From the NCBI GenBank assembly GCA_963920665.1, contig OY987268.1, positions 10,294,501 to 10,358,500 of the forward strand: a stretch of 64,000 bases of DNA, read 5' to 3'. The notes beneath the pieces are model-generated. The model was not told where the DNA came from. It made no database searches and saw only the letters and a program-made list of their open reading frames with translations. The first letter of the stretch is position 1; every line of letters starts with the position of its first letter. Shown here piece by piece: positions 47,762 through 57,215 of this stretch. The stretch comes from Straminergon stramineum (Eukaryota; Streptophyta; Bryopsida; Hypnales; Calliergonaceae). Position numbers and translations under genes: made by a program.

Positions 47762-48746
47762 TTAACCCCTCATCGCCTGAAGTCCAAGCATGTGTAAAAG
47801 TTGACTTGCTTTTCAAGTCCTATAAGTCTAAATCTCAGTGAGGTACGAAAATCTAATCTCAACCGTACAATATTGTAGCATGTATGTTTTAGATGGTGTG
47901 AAACAAATTTGGGGTCATTTGACCGTATAGATTGAAAGATTACAATGTTTTAGTGTTGAAAAAAGATGCTGAAATTTTCTTAAAAACACATTTGGAGGTG
48001 AAATTCGATTTCTAAACCTACTCAAATGAAAAAACTTTAAACTACAGAATGATTCAAACCAAAAAACAAACACTTTGGTGAAAAAAAATCTCATTCAATT
48101 GACTCATTGTGTCTGCAAAATTGTTTTAAAATGTCAAAAAACAGTAAAAACAGTAGCAAAAAATCACATCTATGGCTGAACCTCCCTCTACTAAAATGAT
48201 TCTCAGTCACTCATTACCTCTTGTATTCATATGAAATTTTAACCACACAAACTAGACTAGTATGCGCAACTTTTCCAACAAAAATTATAGAAAACGGACC
48301 ATGTATGAAGAAGTCATAAGCCGCCGAAGTTCATTGTAATGCAAAAATATCTGGATTTCGAACTTCGAATTGCTCCCAAACATTCAAAACGACTTGGATT
48401 GACATGAAAATTTTACCACAATAACTAGGATTTATTGGGAACAAAATACAACAATTTTTATTGAAAACGAACATTTTATGAAAAAGTTACAAACCCCCGA
48501 AGTTGCAGCCATTAGAATACAGTGAGGTGAACTCAAATTGAACCTGTGAACTTCGAATGGCTCTCAAAAACTCAGTACATCTTGGATTGATCTTAGAATT
48601 TTATCACTGAAACTAGACTAATATGCGCAACTTTCCCAACAAGTTTTATTGAATTCACACATTGAATGCACAAGTTACAGCACTTTGAATTTTACTGCTA
48701 GACTATGAGAGGACACTTTTCGTCCCCTCCGGCGATGAGGGGTTAG
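47762..48746. mobile_element. TTAA-type element with internal 140-175 bp subrepeats (985 bp)
   Basis: The left end TTAACCCCTCATCGCC is matched by GGCGATGAGGGGTTAG on the right (TTAA mutated to TTAG). Inside, a unit containing TTGGATTGA.ATGAAATTTTA, AACTAGACTA.TATGCGCAACTTT.CCAACA and ACAAGCC.CCGAAGTT is repeated about three times (near 48212, 48382 and 48566), and the preceding element has one more (near 47486). Non-coding. Confidence 0.65.
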
Positions 48747-48764
48747 AGAGTGCGGTTCATTTGT

Positions 48765-48932
48765 GATTTGAAATTCTTGAATTTGAAGACACATTTATTT
48801 TGGTAATTTGGCTATGAAGGCCCATTCCATTTCAATTAGCTTGGAATGGTTATCGTCAGTGCAGCCATGAGAATTAGTAAAGGGCGACAAGGTCTGGATT
48901 GGTACAAAACAAGTCTCAGACAGGTTGTGTAA
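48765..48932. repeat. Segmental duplication, distal copy (last block)
   Basis: Matches 36905-37070: TGAATTTGAAG.CAC, TATGAAGGCCCA.TCCA, AGCTTGGAATGGTTATC, GGTACAAAACAAGTCTCAGACAG. About 5 kb of mostly transposon-derived DNA separates it from the preceding block. Confidence 0.8.
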
Positions 48933-50430
48933 TTGTCAAATAGGGAAGCCATTACTCACGTATTCTGCAACGTAATTGGCAAGCCCATGTTTCACCACTG
49001 TTAATTAGCCTTCTTATCAAAGATAAAGTTGAGGATACTTTCTAAAACCGTTTAAGGTGTCATATTCTCGCGTTGGATAAGGTAGTCTGCTCATAAAACG
49101 TGCATTTAAGGGCTGGTCGGCCTTTTCGATGGTTCTTCGATGCACGAAAAATATTTTTCCTTAATTTTCACTCGAAGAAAAATTGATGTGGAATCTAACC
49201 GAAGTGGTTTCATATTTTTCGGAGCATTTTTGAATTACTTATGAATTTCTAAAGAATTCTGCTGTAGGTATCTATTTCTTGATCGTAGGCCTTACAAAAC
49301 CCTCACATGTGTAGTTTGAAAAAAGATATGGCTTCACCATAAACAAGCACTGCAGCATGTAGAAAGTAATAGACAGGGTTCCAAAATGCGACCCTACTAA
49401 ACTAAACTCCTAAAAGACCAAGGCCTATTTTTTGACAAAAATCACTTGAAATTGCCATTTCTGCTGCGTTCTTTTAAGAAAGAAAAAATTTCAAAATTCA
49501 AAAATCCAACCATAGGATCTTGTACTATACTTGTATGAGATCATGTGATAAAAAATTTTATCAAGTTTGACTGTACAGATTGAAAAATATTAGCATTCAA
49601 AGTTAGGGGAGAAAAGTTTTTTTGAACACAAGTAAACATTTCAGAAATGGACCCACCTTGGCTCTTATTCCATCCACTAGCAAAGTATAAAGGAACGTTT
49701 GACAAATTTTAAACCGCTCTGACATATTGACAAAACATTCAATGCTTTACACATATGCATTTTACAACTTGTTAATGTCCATTTTAGAACCTAGCTAGGG
49801 GACAGTCTTTAGAATTAGAAGACGAGCGGATTTAAAGCAGACTATCATATATGCCAGTTATCAGAACAGAACTTGGATTTTCATACATTGGATTGGACGT
49901 ATTTGCAAGCTGTGTAAGCATGACTTGGCTAAGGCCACTGATCTTCGAATGAAAAATTGGTCCTTCTAATTGTTTACTATCACTTGTAGTGGTTTACAAC
50001 CCCACACTTTGAAACTTTGAAATTGTCTGATGAGAGATTCATACGTTGTGATAAAATTCGACCGTAACAGATTTGATCTTGATCCCTCCCCCAAAGCACG
50101 TTCCTATGTCGTGTTTAAAACAATGCAAATAACTGTACAATCATGTGTCTACCTTATCTCATTCTGGACTTAACAGGAAGAGAAGCCTAGTTCTAATTCG
50201 TGATCCACTCGTACACATAACTTGCACATCATTTGCACATTACTGGATTAACAGACTGTAAGTCAGAGCTCTAGATATCAAATTCATTAAGTTGAGGAAT
50301 TCAGTTGGGGTGATCGGACACTGTATGCAAATAGAGAGATTTCATTCCTGAGCAGAACCGCATATTCTTTAAGATGGCGGATTTCAATGACTGGTCACGG
50401 TTGTTACAGTCCTAAGAACCTTGAGAACTA
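48933..50430. other. Intergenic DNA; partner of 43801-44110
   Basis: About 49080-49410 is the second member of the old direct duplication described at 43801. AAACTCCTAAAAGACCAAGGCC near 49405 looks like a mutated TTAA-family end. No gene recognised. Confidence 0.4.
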
Positions 50431-50561
50431 CGCCAGTTCTAGTTTTTGAGCTCCGGTCACTTCCACATCACAATTTTGGCACTCTGAACCTCGTCATTTA
50501 AAATTACGAATATACAAGTCTAGCTAGACCAATTAATTGAACAAGTGTGACGATACAATTG

Positions 50562-50729
50562 AGCACAGGCTCAAGGATTTGATCCATGGCCGTCAACAAT
50601 TAGACGCTCCGACGTAGAGGAGCAGCAAGTTGGGAAGCAAGCTAGGATTGCGCTCGCCCTGCAACCGTCACTACTGCCGGTTGTACCAAATCGAATTCAA
50701 ACTCGTTGCAAACGAATCAGACAGTTTGT
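50562..50729 (+). pseudogene. Exon-like fragment, plus strand
   Basis: A frame bounded by AGCACAG|GCTCAAGG and CAGTTT|GTAAGT, both good splice-site matches, encodes about 56 residues including FDPWPSTIRRSDVEEQQVGK and ...VPNRIQTRCKRIRQF. The Arg-Cys-rich end recalls the region around the RCxxC motif of dynactin subunit 4 (p62), but the similarity is weak and I would not name it. No partner exons on this strand were found. Confidence 0.3.
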
Positions 50730-50980
50730 AAGTAAGGGAAGTATACCTAAACGCAACAGAGCACCCAAAATACACTATTATTGTACATTTGATGTCCCTA
50801 CATGTACGATTCTGGTACATAGTCATAGTTTGTTGGTCTTGGGTGTACTTAGCTTACCTCTCATTATCAAATTCATATGAATTTGACTGATTTCTAGCTT
50901 ATCGATCGTGGCTGCCAATCAGTGTACGCATTAGAGTGACAAACTGCAAATTTTCCACACAGTTCTGTGTTCACATGAAT

Positions 50981-51243
50981 TCATGCTTGCTCACTTAGGC
51001 CACTGACCCAGTTGATGAATGTTACAACATCAAAATTGGAGGACGGTTCTGTTCCCCCACTTGCAAAAAGCACTGTTAGTGATTCTTGAACAGGTAAATC
51101 ATCAATCCCCAAATTGGAGCAGTTCATTAATTCAAATATTTGATACAACCGCTCCAATTGTTGAATAGGTAATTCTTGATGAGCTGCTCCAATTGCTATC
51201 TTTTGTGGAAATGGAAAAATTGGCACTTGTCCAGATGCTGGTC
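50981..51243 (-). CDS. Unrecognised gene, last exon
   Basis: Acceptor GATGCTCAG|GACCAG, then 86 codons and a stop at 50981. The composition is that of a globular protein, with an amphipathic helix-like IQQLERLYQIFELMN. This is the most convincing coding stretch of the locus. Confidence 0.5.
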
Positions 51244-51767
51244 CTGAGCATCAGATCTATATAAGTCCTAGTTTTTCGAGCTTTTTGCACTTGGATGTCA
51301 GAATTTTGGTGCTCTGAAACATGCCATATATTTTAACACATGTATACGATTGACTCTTTCACTGGACTTCACCAGGTGGAAGTCTGGGAGCTAGACAGTG
51401 CATGGGCATTACTATTCTGCTGATTGTCACCACAGAGCATAACGTCAATTTTGTTAAATTGGAGGAATTCCACAACTTGGGCACTTTTCAGGAGACAAAG
51501 TCGGCCTGAAGCAAAAATCTATACCAGTCCTAGTCTTTTGCATAGATGAATGACACAATTCTGTTGCCTGGAATTGCGCCTATTTTCACGAGATTGACCA
51601 TTACACGGATTATATATATGTTCTCATCATAATCAGTGTAAGTAATTCCCACCTCCTGGAAACATTCTCTGCTTGCTGGTGAAGAGATTTGGAGAGTTAT
51701 GAGGCCCAGTTAGTCTATTCCCATTTTCCTCCAAATGGCTTGGAGGAATATCATTGCTTGCTAATGC
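50981..51767 (-). CDS. Last three exons of an unrecognised gene or pseudogene
   Basis: On the minus strand, exons 51767-51653, 51505-51431 and 51243-50981 have acceptor AG and donor GT ends and splice in matching phases (0 to 1, 1 to 1, then stop). They give about 150 residues: first HLEENGNRLTGPHNSP and SKQRMFPG, then SAQVVEFLQFNKIDVML, then QLERLYQIFELMN and a C-terminus VVTFINWVSGLSEQA. I recognise no family. For the middle exon a second donor at 51372 exists but would break the frame. Upstream, 51989-52153 also looks coding on this strand (SEEISGTCLTDEIVSCLDLDD, APKP|GTAAGC) but needs two compensating frame shifts, which suggests a pseudogene or an unseen exon structure. No start was found. 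Confidence 0.45.
51431..51505 (-). CDS. Unrecognised gene, second-last exon
   Basis: Acceptor TTGCTTCAG|GCCGAC and donor CTCTGTG|GTGACA. Encodes RLCLLKSAQVVEFLQFNKID and a few more residues. A related stretch reading CQTVVEFRQCNKIDI occurs on the opposite strand near 52510-52560, so this exon has an inverted partial copy. Confidence 0.4.
51653..51767 (-). CDS. Unrecognised gene, third-last exon
   Basis: Acceptor GTGACTGCAG|GCATTAGC and donor CCAGGAG|GTGGGA bound a 115-bp open stretch rich in Asn, Ser and Pro. It begins in phase 0, which fits the donor CCTAAGCCA|GTAAGC at 51988. Confidence 0.45.
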
Positions 51768-52469
51768 CTGCAGTCACTTCCTTTGCTTGTTGACTCATGC
51801 TAAAAGATATTATTAAAAACTAACATTGGGATGTTCTGTTTTTCTCCTAGTTGGTAGAAACTAGGACATATGTGTTTTTATTTCAAATGGCTTTCTTATG
51901 TTATTTCAACAGAAATTTTTTATGCTGTTTCAACAGTGCTTTTTAATGCTCTTCAAGAGAGTGCTTGCAATCGTGACAACTTGCTTACTGGCTTAGGTGC
52001 ATGGCTCAGCGCTACAGGTCATCCAAATCTAGACAAGAAACTATTTCATCAGTTAAGCAAGTGCCAGAAATTTCTTCAGAATTTTACTTCGCGTCCATCG
52101 AGAGTATCTGATAGAACCTCATTTTCAAAAAAAATGTTAGATTTCAGTGAAACTAGCGCAGTTTCAATTGTTCAAGTGATATGAACTTCAGATATACACC
52201 TGTGGCTGTTATTAGACATCTGTGCACTAGTTTCAGAGCTTGGGTGGGGGCTTGGAAACCCATTGTCACAATTCTGGCACGCTACTGAGATAGAGGCTTA
52301 TAATTTTCCATATCTTTGTATTGAACTTCAGTGCATCTTCTAACAGGCACGTACTGAGAACATTGAAGTCTTTAATTCCAAATATGACAGTTTCTGGTGT
52401 CGTCAATTTTGTTAAATTGTGTCATTCATCTTCACAAAGCTCTAAAATTTACCTATAGATTTACGAATG

Positions 52470-52640
52470 AGATCAGGTATAGATTTGATTTTCGTATTGC
52501 GCGTCCTGAAAAGTGCCAAACTGTTGTGGAATTCCGCCAATGTAACAAAATTGACATTTGCTTCTCCATTCAATCACTTTTCTGGTGGCTGATCAGACTT
52601 TCTTGCAATTTTACATGGATGCCAGAATTCCCCCCAGAAG
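52470..52640. repeat. Inverted partial copy of 51400-51560
   Basis: The plus strand here, from TCAGGTATAGATTTGATTTTCG through CCTGAAAAGTGCC, TTGTGGAATTCC and AACAAAATTGAC, matches the minus strand of 51400-51560 over at least 100 bp. The two arms enclose about 0.9 kb containing the coding-like stretch at 51653-52153. Confidence 0.7.
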
Positions 52641-52804
52641 CTAGGATGTATTTCACAGGTTTTAGAGGTGTCTCCTAAAGGCTATCTTCATCAAATGTGT
52701 AGTATACCTCATCACTTGGAGAAATTGCTTTGTAATATTGTGCCAATATTGGGTAATATTCTTTGCAAGATATATACCAGTTACCTTCATTTTCAGTACT
52801 TCTG

Positions 52805-53737
52805 TTAACCCCTAAAGGACCAAAGTGCCTTTTTTGGCAACATAGAAATTTTGGGCAGGTACGTGTGACTACAGATTTCCATGTTTTCGGCCCAAAATTT
52901 AATAGAAGGTGTGGACGAGGAATATCTTTCATACGCACTAAATTTCAGGACATTTGGAAATATGAGTCAAAAGTTATGGCCTAATATGTTGTTTGTTTCT
53001 CAACTCGGGCAGTCTGGGCAGATCTGAAAAAATCACTTTTTTCAAAAATAAAAATTTGAAATTGGTTTTTTATATTGATATATACATCGAAAGCTTTGAA
53101 TCATTCCATGTTGATCAATGAGTCAAAAGTTATGAGATGTTTTAGTTTACGGGCACTTATGGATTTTCTACTCTAAAATAAACTTTGAAGTCCTTTATTT
53201 AACTCAATTTTTAATATTTTTGGAAAAAAATAAAATCATAGGGTACAGATTGTTTAGTACAACATTTCCACCATTGGGATTGGCATTTTCCAATTCCAAT
53301 AATAAACTATTAACAATTTAGTATTTTCAATCATTCTCTACATCTTTGTACTTACTATTTTTTTCCTATATGTTGCACAATTCCAAATGATCTGAAAATT
53401 TTCAAGAATATAGACAACTTGACTTCAAGAATGAATCTAAAGAAGCACCACCATTTTGGACATTTTTTCATACAAAGAGGATTTTGTGAAGTGCAGCTGC
53501 GTGGTTTTTCGCAGGGCCAAAAAAAGGATTTTTGTCACTTCAAATGTTAATATCTTGCAATCTACATGGTGGAAATTTCTGAAATTTTTTCCACATATTC
53601 TCAATGTAGATTACTACAAGATCCTATGGTTACATGTGTCCCAAAATGATATTTTTCAAAAATTTGGTACTTGTATTAGAAATGGCAGTTTTTGAGGGGT
53701 TTGGGTGATAAGGTAGTCAAGGAACTTTAGGGGTTAA
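52805..53737. mobile_element. Complete TTAA-type (piggyBac/Kolobok-like) element, 933 bp
   Basis: The left terminus TTAACCCCTAAAGGACC and the right terminus GGAACTTTAGGGGTTAA give an inverted repeat of about 13 perfect bases including TTAA, with partial pairing beyond. The interior is homologous over about 550 bp to 31002-31560. No transposase-sized ORF is present; the small frames differ between copies. It is inserted just upstream of the exon remnants at 51-52.6 kb. Confidence 0.75.
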
Positions 53738-53862
53738 GGTTCTACACAAGTGTGTATTTATTGGACCTGATGCTCTGTATAGACTTGTCCATTAAGGCAG
53801 AAACATTTAATTGCAACAATTGCAACACTCTCGCCCTTATATCTCAGTGGTTAATCCTGAAA

Positions 53863-54055
53863 TGTCTGGGGGGGCTCCACAGGAGCAACGACCGTAGTCG
53901 ACGCATACGGGGGACAGATTTTGGGGGCTTCATAATATGGACAGAATTCGGCAATTCTAGCCGAAGCGATGGCATTGCAATGCGTTGGAATCTCATGCGA
54001 AAAAACCACTGTAGAGCGTCGTGGGCGGATTATGGAGTTCTCTTGCCAGATGTAG
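53863..54055 (+). pseudogene. RNase H-like remnant of a retroelement
   Basis: One plus-strand frame reads GGSTGATTVVDAYGGQILGAS, a stop, then YGQNSAILAEAMALQCVGIS. The pattern of a glycine-rich strand, an Asp-x-x-Gly turn and an Ala-Glu-Ala-x-Ala-Leu helix fits the RNase H-like domain at the C-terminus of many plant LINE polyproteins. The internal stop and the absence of a reverse transcriptase nearby indicate a dead fragment. Confidence 0.4.
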
Positions 54056-55383
54056 ACCAAAACACACGTTCTCCATTGCGTGTAGGGGAGTTCTTTTTCT
54101 CGAAAATTTGGGAGGCCATTATTTCATGATCCCTTTGGTGGAAGCAAATGCAATCACCATGCTCATTTTCAGAAAACTTGTCAGGCCGCCATGTTCAACA
54201 GATGCTTTGTGATCACGAGAAAAACGACCGTAGCTGGTGACGAGCGAGTCAGGAACATACGGCAAGGACAGCCAAACTGCCAAGTGTCTGCTGAACGGCT
54301 CGTTCGCGGGATCGCCTGAGGAGAGGGCATGGCAGCGCTCTGTGGCAGACTAAGATTCGCGGAGTTTCTTCTACACAATTACGGTATGACGCTAGACACT
54401 CTCCCGCCTCGCGCACGGTGGGATATGACTTCTGCGGGGTCCCTTGCTAACTGGCTGAAGGTGAGGCATAGATCCTCAACGGACCTTCCTACTCATTGCT
54501 CCAAGAAAACTCCGCAAGGCATCCCCGGAGGTAGAAGCCTCTCTACACTTTGGAGCAGAAAGAAGACGTGCGTAATTACTGTACTGTATAGGATGAAATC
54601 GAAAATGGGTCTCAAGTTACAGAGGTGCAACGTGCGTCAAAAGTTTGTGGGCAATTCGCTAGCCTAAGGAATCCAGTGTCATACAGTGATGCATCATAAT
54701 CACCTCTGCGGAATACTCTATAGAGCCAAGAGGTCTCCGGGAGTAGCAAACTAGTAGTCGACAACTTCTCATGCGCCACTCCGCGGTAATGGTTGACTTT
54801 GCCCCCGCGCATCCCTCCTCTGACGTCTGTGACGGATCGAGGGGCCTCGCGAGTCCAAAATTCCCACTCGCTCCTCGCTTCAACGAGTCAACGCTACTTG
54901 GTACTGCACCACGTAGCAAGACCAGACACCAAACACTTTGTCTGCGGTCATATGGAAATTTAACCGTCTGCAGATGCGGGCCACAAACGGTCACGGCTGG
55001 ATGAGTCACGGTGCTTACGAGAACACAGACTGTAGCAGCAACCGTAACCCAAATCGTCAGTGAAATGAATAAACAAAGTAGGGACACGATATGGGGTTCG
55101 AAGTTCTCACGACCTAAATTTGTCGATTTGTAGTCAAGATACAATTTGTACTGCAAACACTGCATGCTTGGGTGTGAATTCGGACATAACATGCGTCCTC
55201 ACACATGAATTGCCCTGCGCAACTCCCGCAATACTGGCGTGTACAGATAATGCACTTCCGAACCATGGCGCTCGGAGTGGTGGTTCCACCAACTGCTTGG
55301 TGAGATCGTAGGGCCAAAGCTGCCGAGTAGTCACACACAAGCCCAAATTTGTCGCATGCTAGCGCCCAAAGAATGTACGCATT
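54056..55383. other. G+C-rich island without a recognised gene
   Basis: This stretch is clearly richer in G+C and CpG than its flanks and has many overlapping frames on both strands. The longest is a 177-codon minus-strand frame (55192-54659, with a hydrophobic run near its middle). None shows a domain I recognise, and no splice chain could be supported. It may be the rest of the retroelement whose RNase H remnant precedes it, or a foreign insertion. Confidence 0.35.
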
Positions 55384-55757
55384 AGGGTAGTCACAGTTCC
55401 TCCACCATCAAAATTTTCCTTGGAGAATGAGATGTAATAGGAACCAATGGGAAGCATTTGCGGGTGAAGGAAGTGTGACACCCCTTATTTGTTTAGACGA
55501 TGAGATGTGGAGAACGAGATGTGGAGAATTGATGGGAGCCAATGGGGAGCCATAGCGTAGTCCAAAGTAGAATATTCTTCTTGGAAGAATTTTCTATGTG
55601 TCCATTCTTCTCCTCCAGACGAGAAGAATGGACGCATACAAAATTTCTTCCAAGAAAAATATTCCTTTTCACAACGCATGTGAATAGCCAACCGCTAACA
55701 GGCACGTCCCCATTCTCCACGGAAAATGTAGAGGATGGAGGAACTGTGACTACCCCT
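55384..55757. mobile_element. Full-length fold-back element (about 374 bp)
   Basis: AGGGTAGTCACAGTTCCTCC at the left end pairs with GGAGGAACTGTGACTACCCC at the right, and the pairing extends for about 50 bp (through TTTTCC.TGGAGAATG). A second, inner hairpin is formed by AATATTCTTCTTGGAAGAA and GTCCATTCTTCTC with their complements around CTCCAGAC. Almost the whole element can thus fold on itself. No target duplication was evident. Confidence 0.75.
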
Positions 55758-56984
55758 ATTGAGCAACGTTGAGTCCAAGATCAGAGTGAGAACCATGTGC
55801 TAGAGTTGATTTGGATTTATGATTTTTCCTCTCTATTTGATTTCAAAGGTTATCCTTCTATTGAGAGTTTTGGATGATTCTTAGTCTAGCTTCATCTACA
55901 TTTGTCTCTTACAATTTATATATACTTGATTATGTAAGTCTTTATGGTTTTTGACAGGTTAAACATGCTACTATAGGATTCCAATTCTATCTTCTGAAAT
56001 TTAAGGTTTCATAAATGAATGATTTACTTCTCAATTGGTCATGTGTACTTAGTCTTATTCAAAGTCAACTTGTTTTGTTCTTGATTTTCAAATTTCAAAT
56101 TTTTATATCATCATGTTTAGGTTTCAAAAAGATCTCACACTCCCTAATCCACTAGAAGAAAATGAAGGTTTTTCAATTGCAAGAATAACTACTTTTTTTG
56201 TTGCATAGGACATTTGTGGTTGGTTCAAATGTAGGGATTCACAATTGTTGTCAACAAGTTGTTCTTGGAAATGTAGTCTATGGGGTTGTTTCTCATCTAA
56301 TAGCCTAGTTGGAACTTCATTGACAAACTCTTCTTATATGGTTGCAAATGTAGCATTCACTATCACATAGATTGTGTAGATTTTGAAATTTTAGATCTAA
56401 CTTCTTTTTAGATTTCAAAAGTTCAAATATTGATATTTCATAGATTTCACTTGTTTAGGGGTGATTACAAGAAGCACTTCAAGTTTTTATGTCTAAAACA
56501 CAATTTCTGGTTGTAGGACTCGCAGTTCTACATAGAACTATCAATTTTGTGTGTTAGTAGTCCACTTGTGAATCTCAACCATCGATTTAGGGTGCCTGTA
56601 GTTTTCAATCGTCAATTTTGTACTATGTAGTATTGTAGACTACTATAGAATAATACAAAAGCCACTAAGAGCAAAAAAAATAGCAAAAAATGTGTGTGTG
56701 GACCTTTTCCTTTTTAGTAATTCAAAAAAAAAATTAAAAATTCTATTAAAAAAGGAATTTTATGAGAAAAGGTTGCACTGCATTGCACCTAAGAATTCAT
56801 GTAGGAAAAAATTTCCCTCTTCATAGCCTTTGCACAAAGGAAGGTCACTTTGACCTTATGTGCACAACCAACATGTTGCTATTTTCACAAAAACTCTTTG
56901 TCAATCCTTGAAAAGATAGTATACCTCCAACATATCCAATTTGTGGCTTCCAACTCACATTGTTGGGTCAAAAGTAGTACTTAA
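55758..56984. other. Intergenic A/T-rich DNA, no gene
   Basis: Nothing recognised apart from a weak match near 56458 to the start of the dispersed repeat at 29750. Confidence 0.4.
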
Positions 56985-57215
56985 AATCCCCTAAAATGGC
57001 CAAAATAGACATCCAATCGGGGGTAGGTTAAAAATAGTAAATTAATTTAGAAAAATTTGAAAAAATTACGGGATGTTTGAAACTTCCGTATCTACCTTCT
57101 TTCAAAATTTCACACCAAACAAACTAATGATGCCAAAGTTATGAGCACAAAACCATGTGTCCAAGGGCAAGAAAACAAGAAATAGGACAAGTGTTTCTGG
57201 CAATCACCCTTATTT
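56985..57215. repeat. Dispersed repeat, copy in - orientation
   Basis: Inverted counterpart of 29750-30003, sharing TGGCCA.....GACATCCAAT and CAAGTGTTTCT.GCAATCACCC in plus-strand order. Confidence 0.6.

Larger units (their letters stand above)
50435..52330. repeat. Four dispersed copies of an about 90-bp unit in one 1.9-kb stretch
   Basis: A unit of the form (A/T)(G/C)TCCTAGTTTTT.GAGCT...CA.AATT(T/C)TGGCACTCTGAA is found near 50440-50530, 51255-51350, 51525-51610 and 52220-52330. On the minus strand the second and third copies lie directly upstream of the acceptor-like ends of the exons described next, so they form the 3' parts of successive introns. Confidence 0.55.

Noticed and set aside
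51870..52184. Plus-strand ORF of 104 codons between the inverted repeats
   Set aside because: It looks protein-like, but the opposite strand carries the phase-consistent exon chain and also looks coding here. I could not find splice-consistent partners on the plus strand.
54659..55192. 177-codon minus-strand ORF in the G+C-rich island
   Set aside because: No recognisable domain, and several other long frames overlap it on both strands as expected from base composition.
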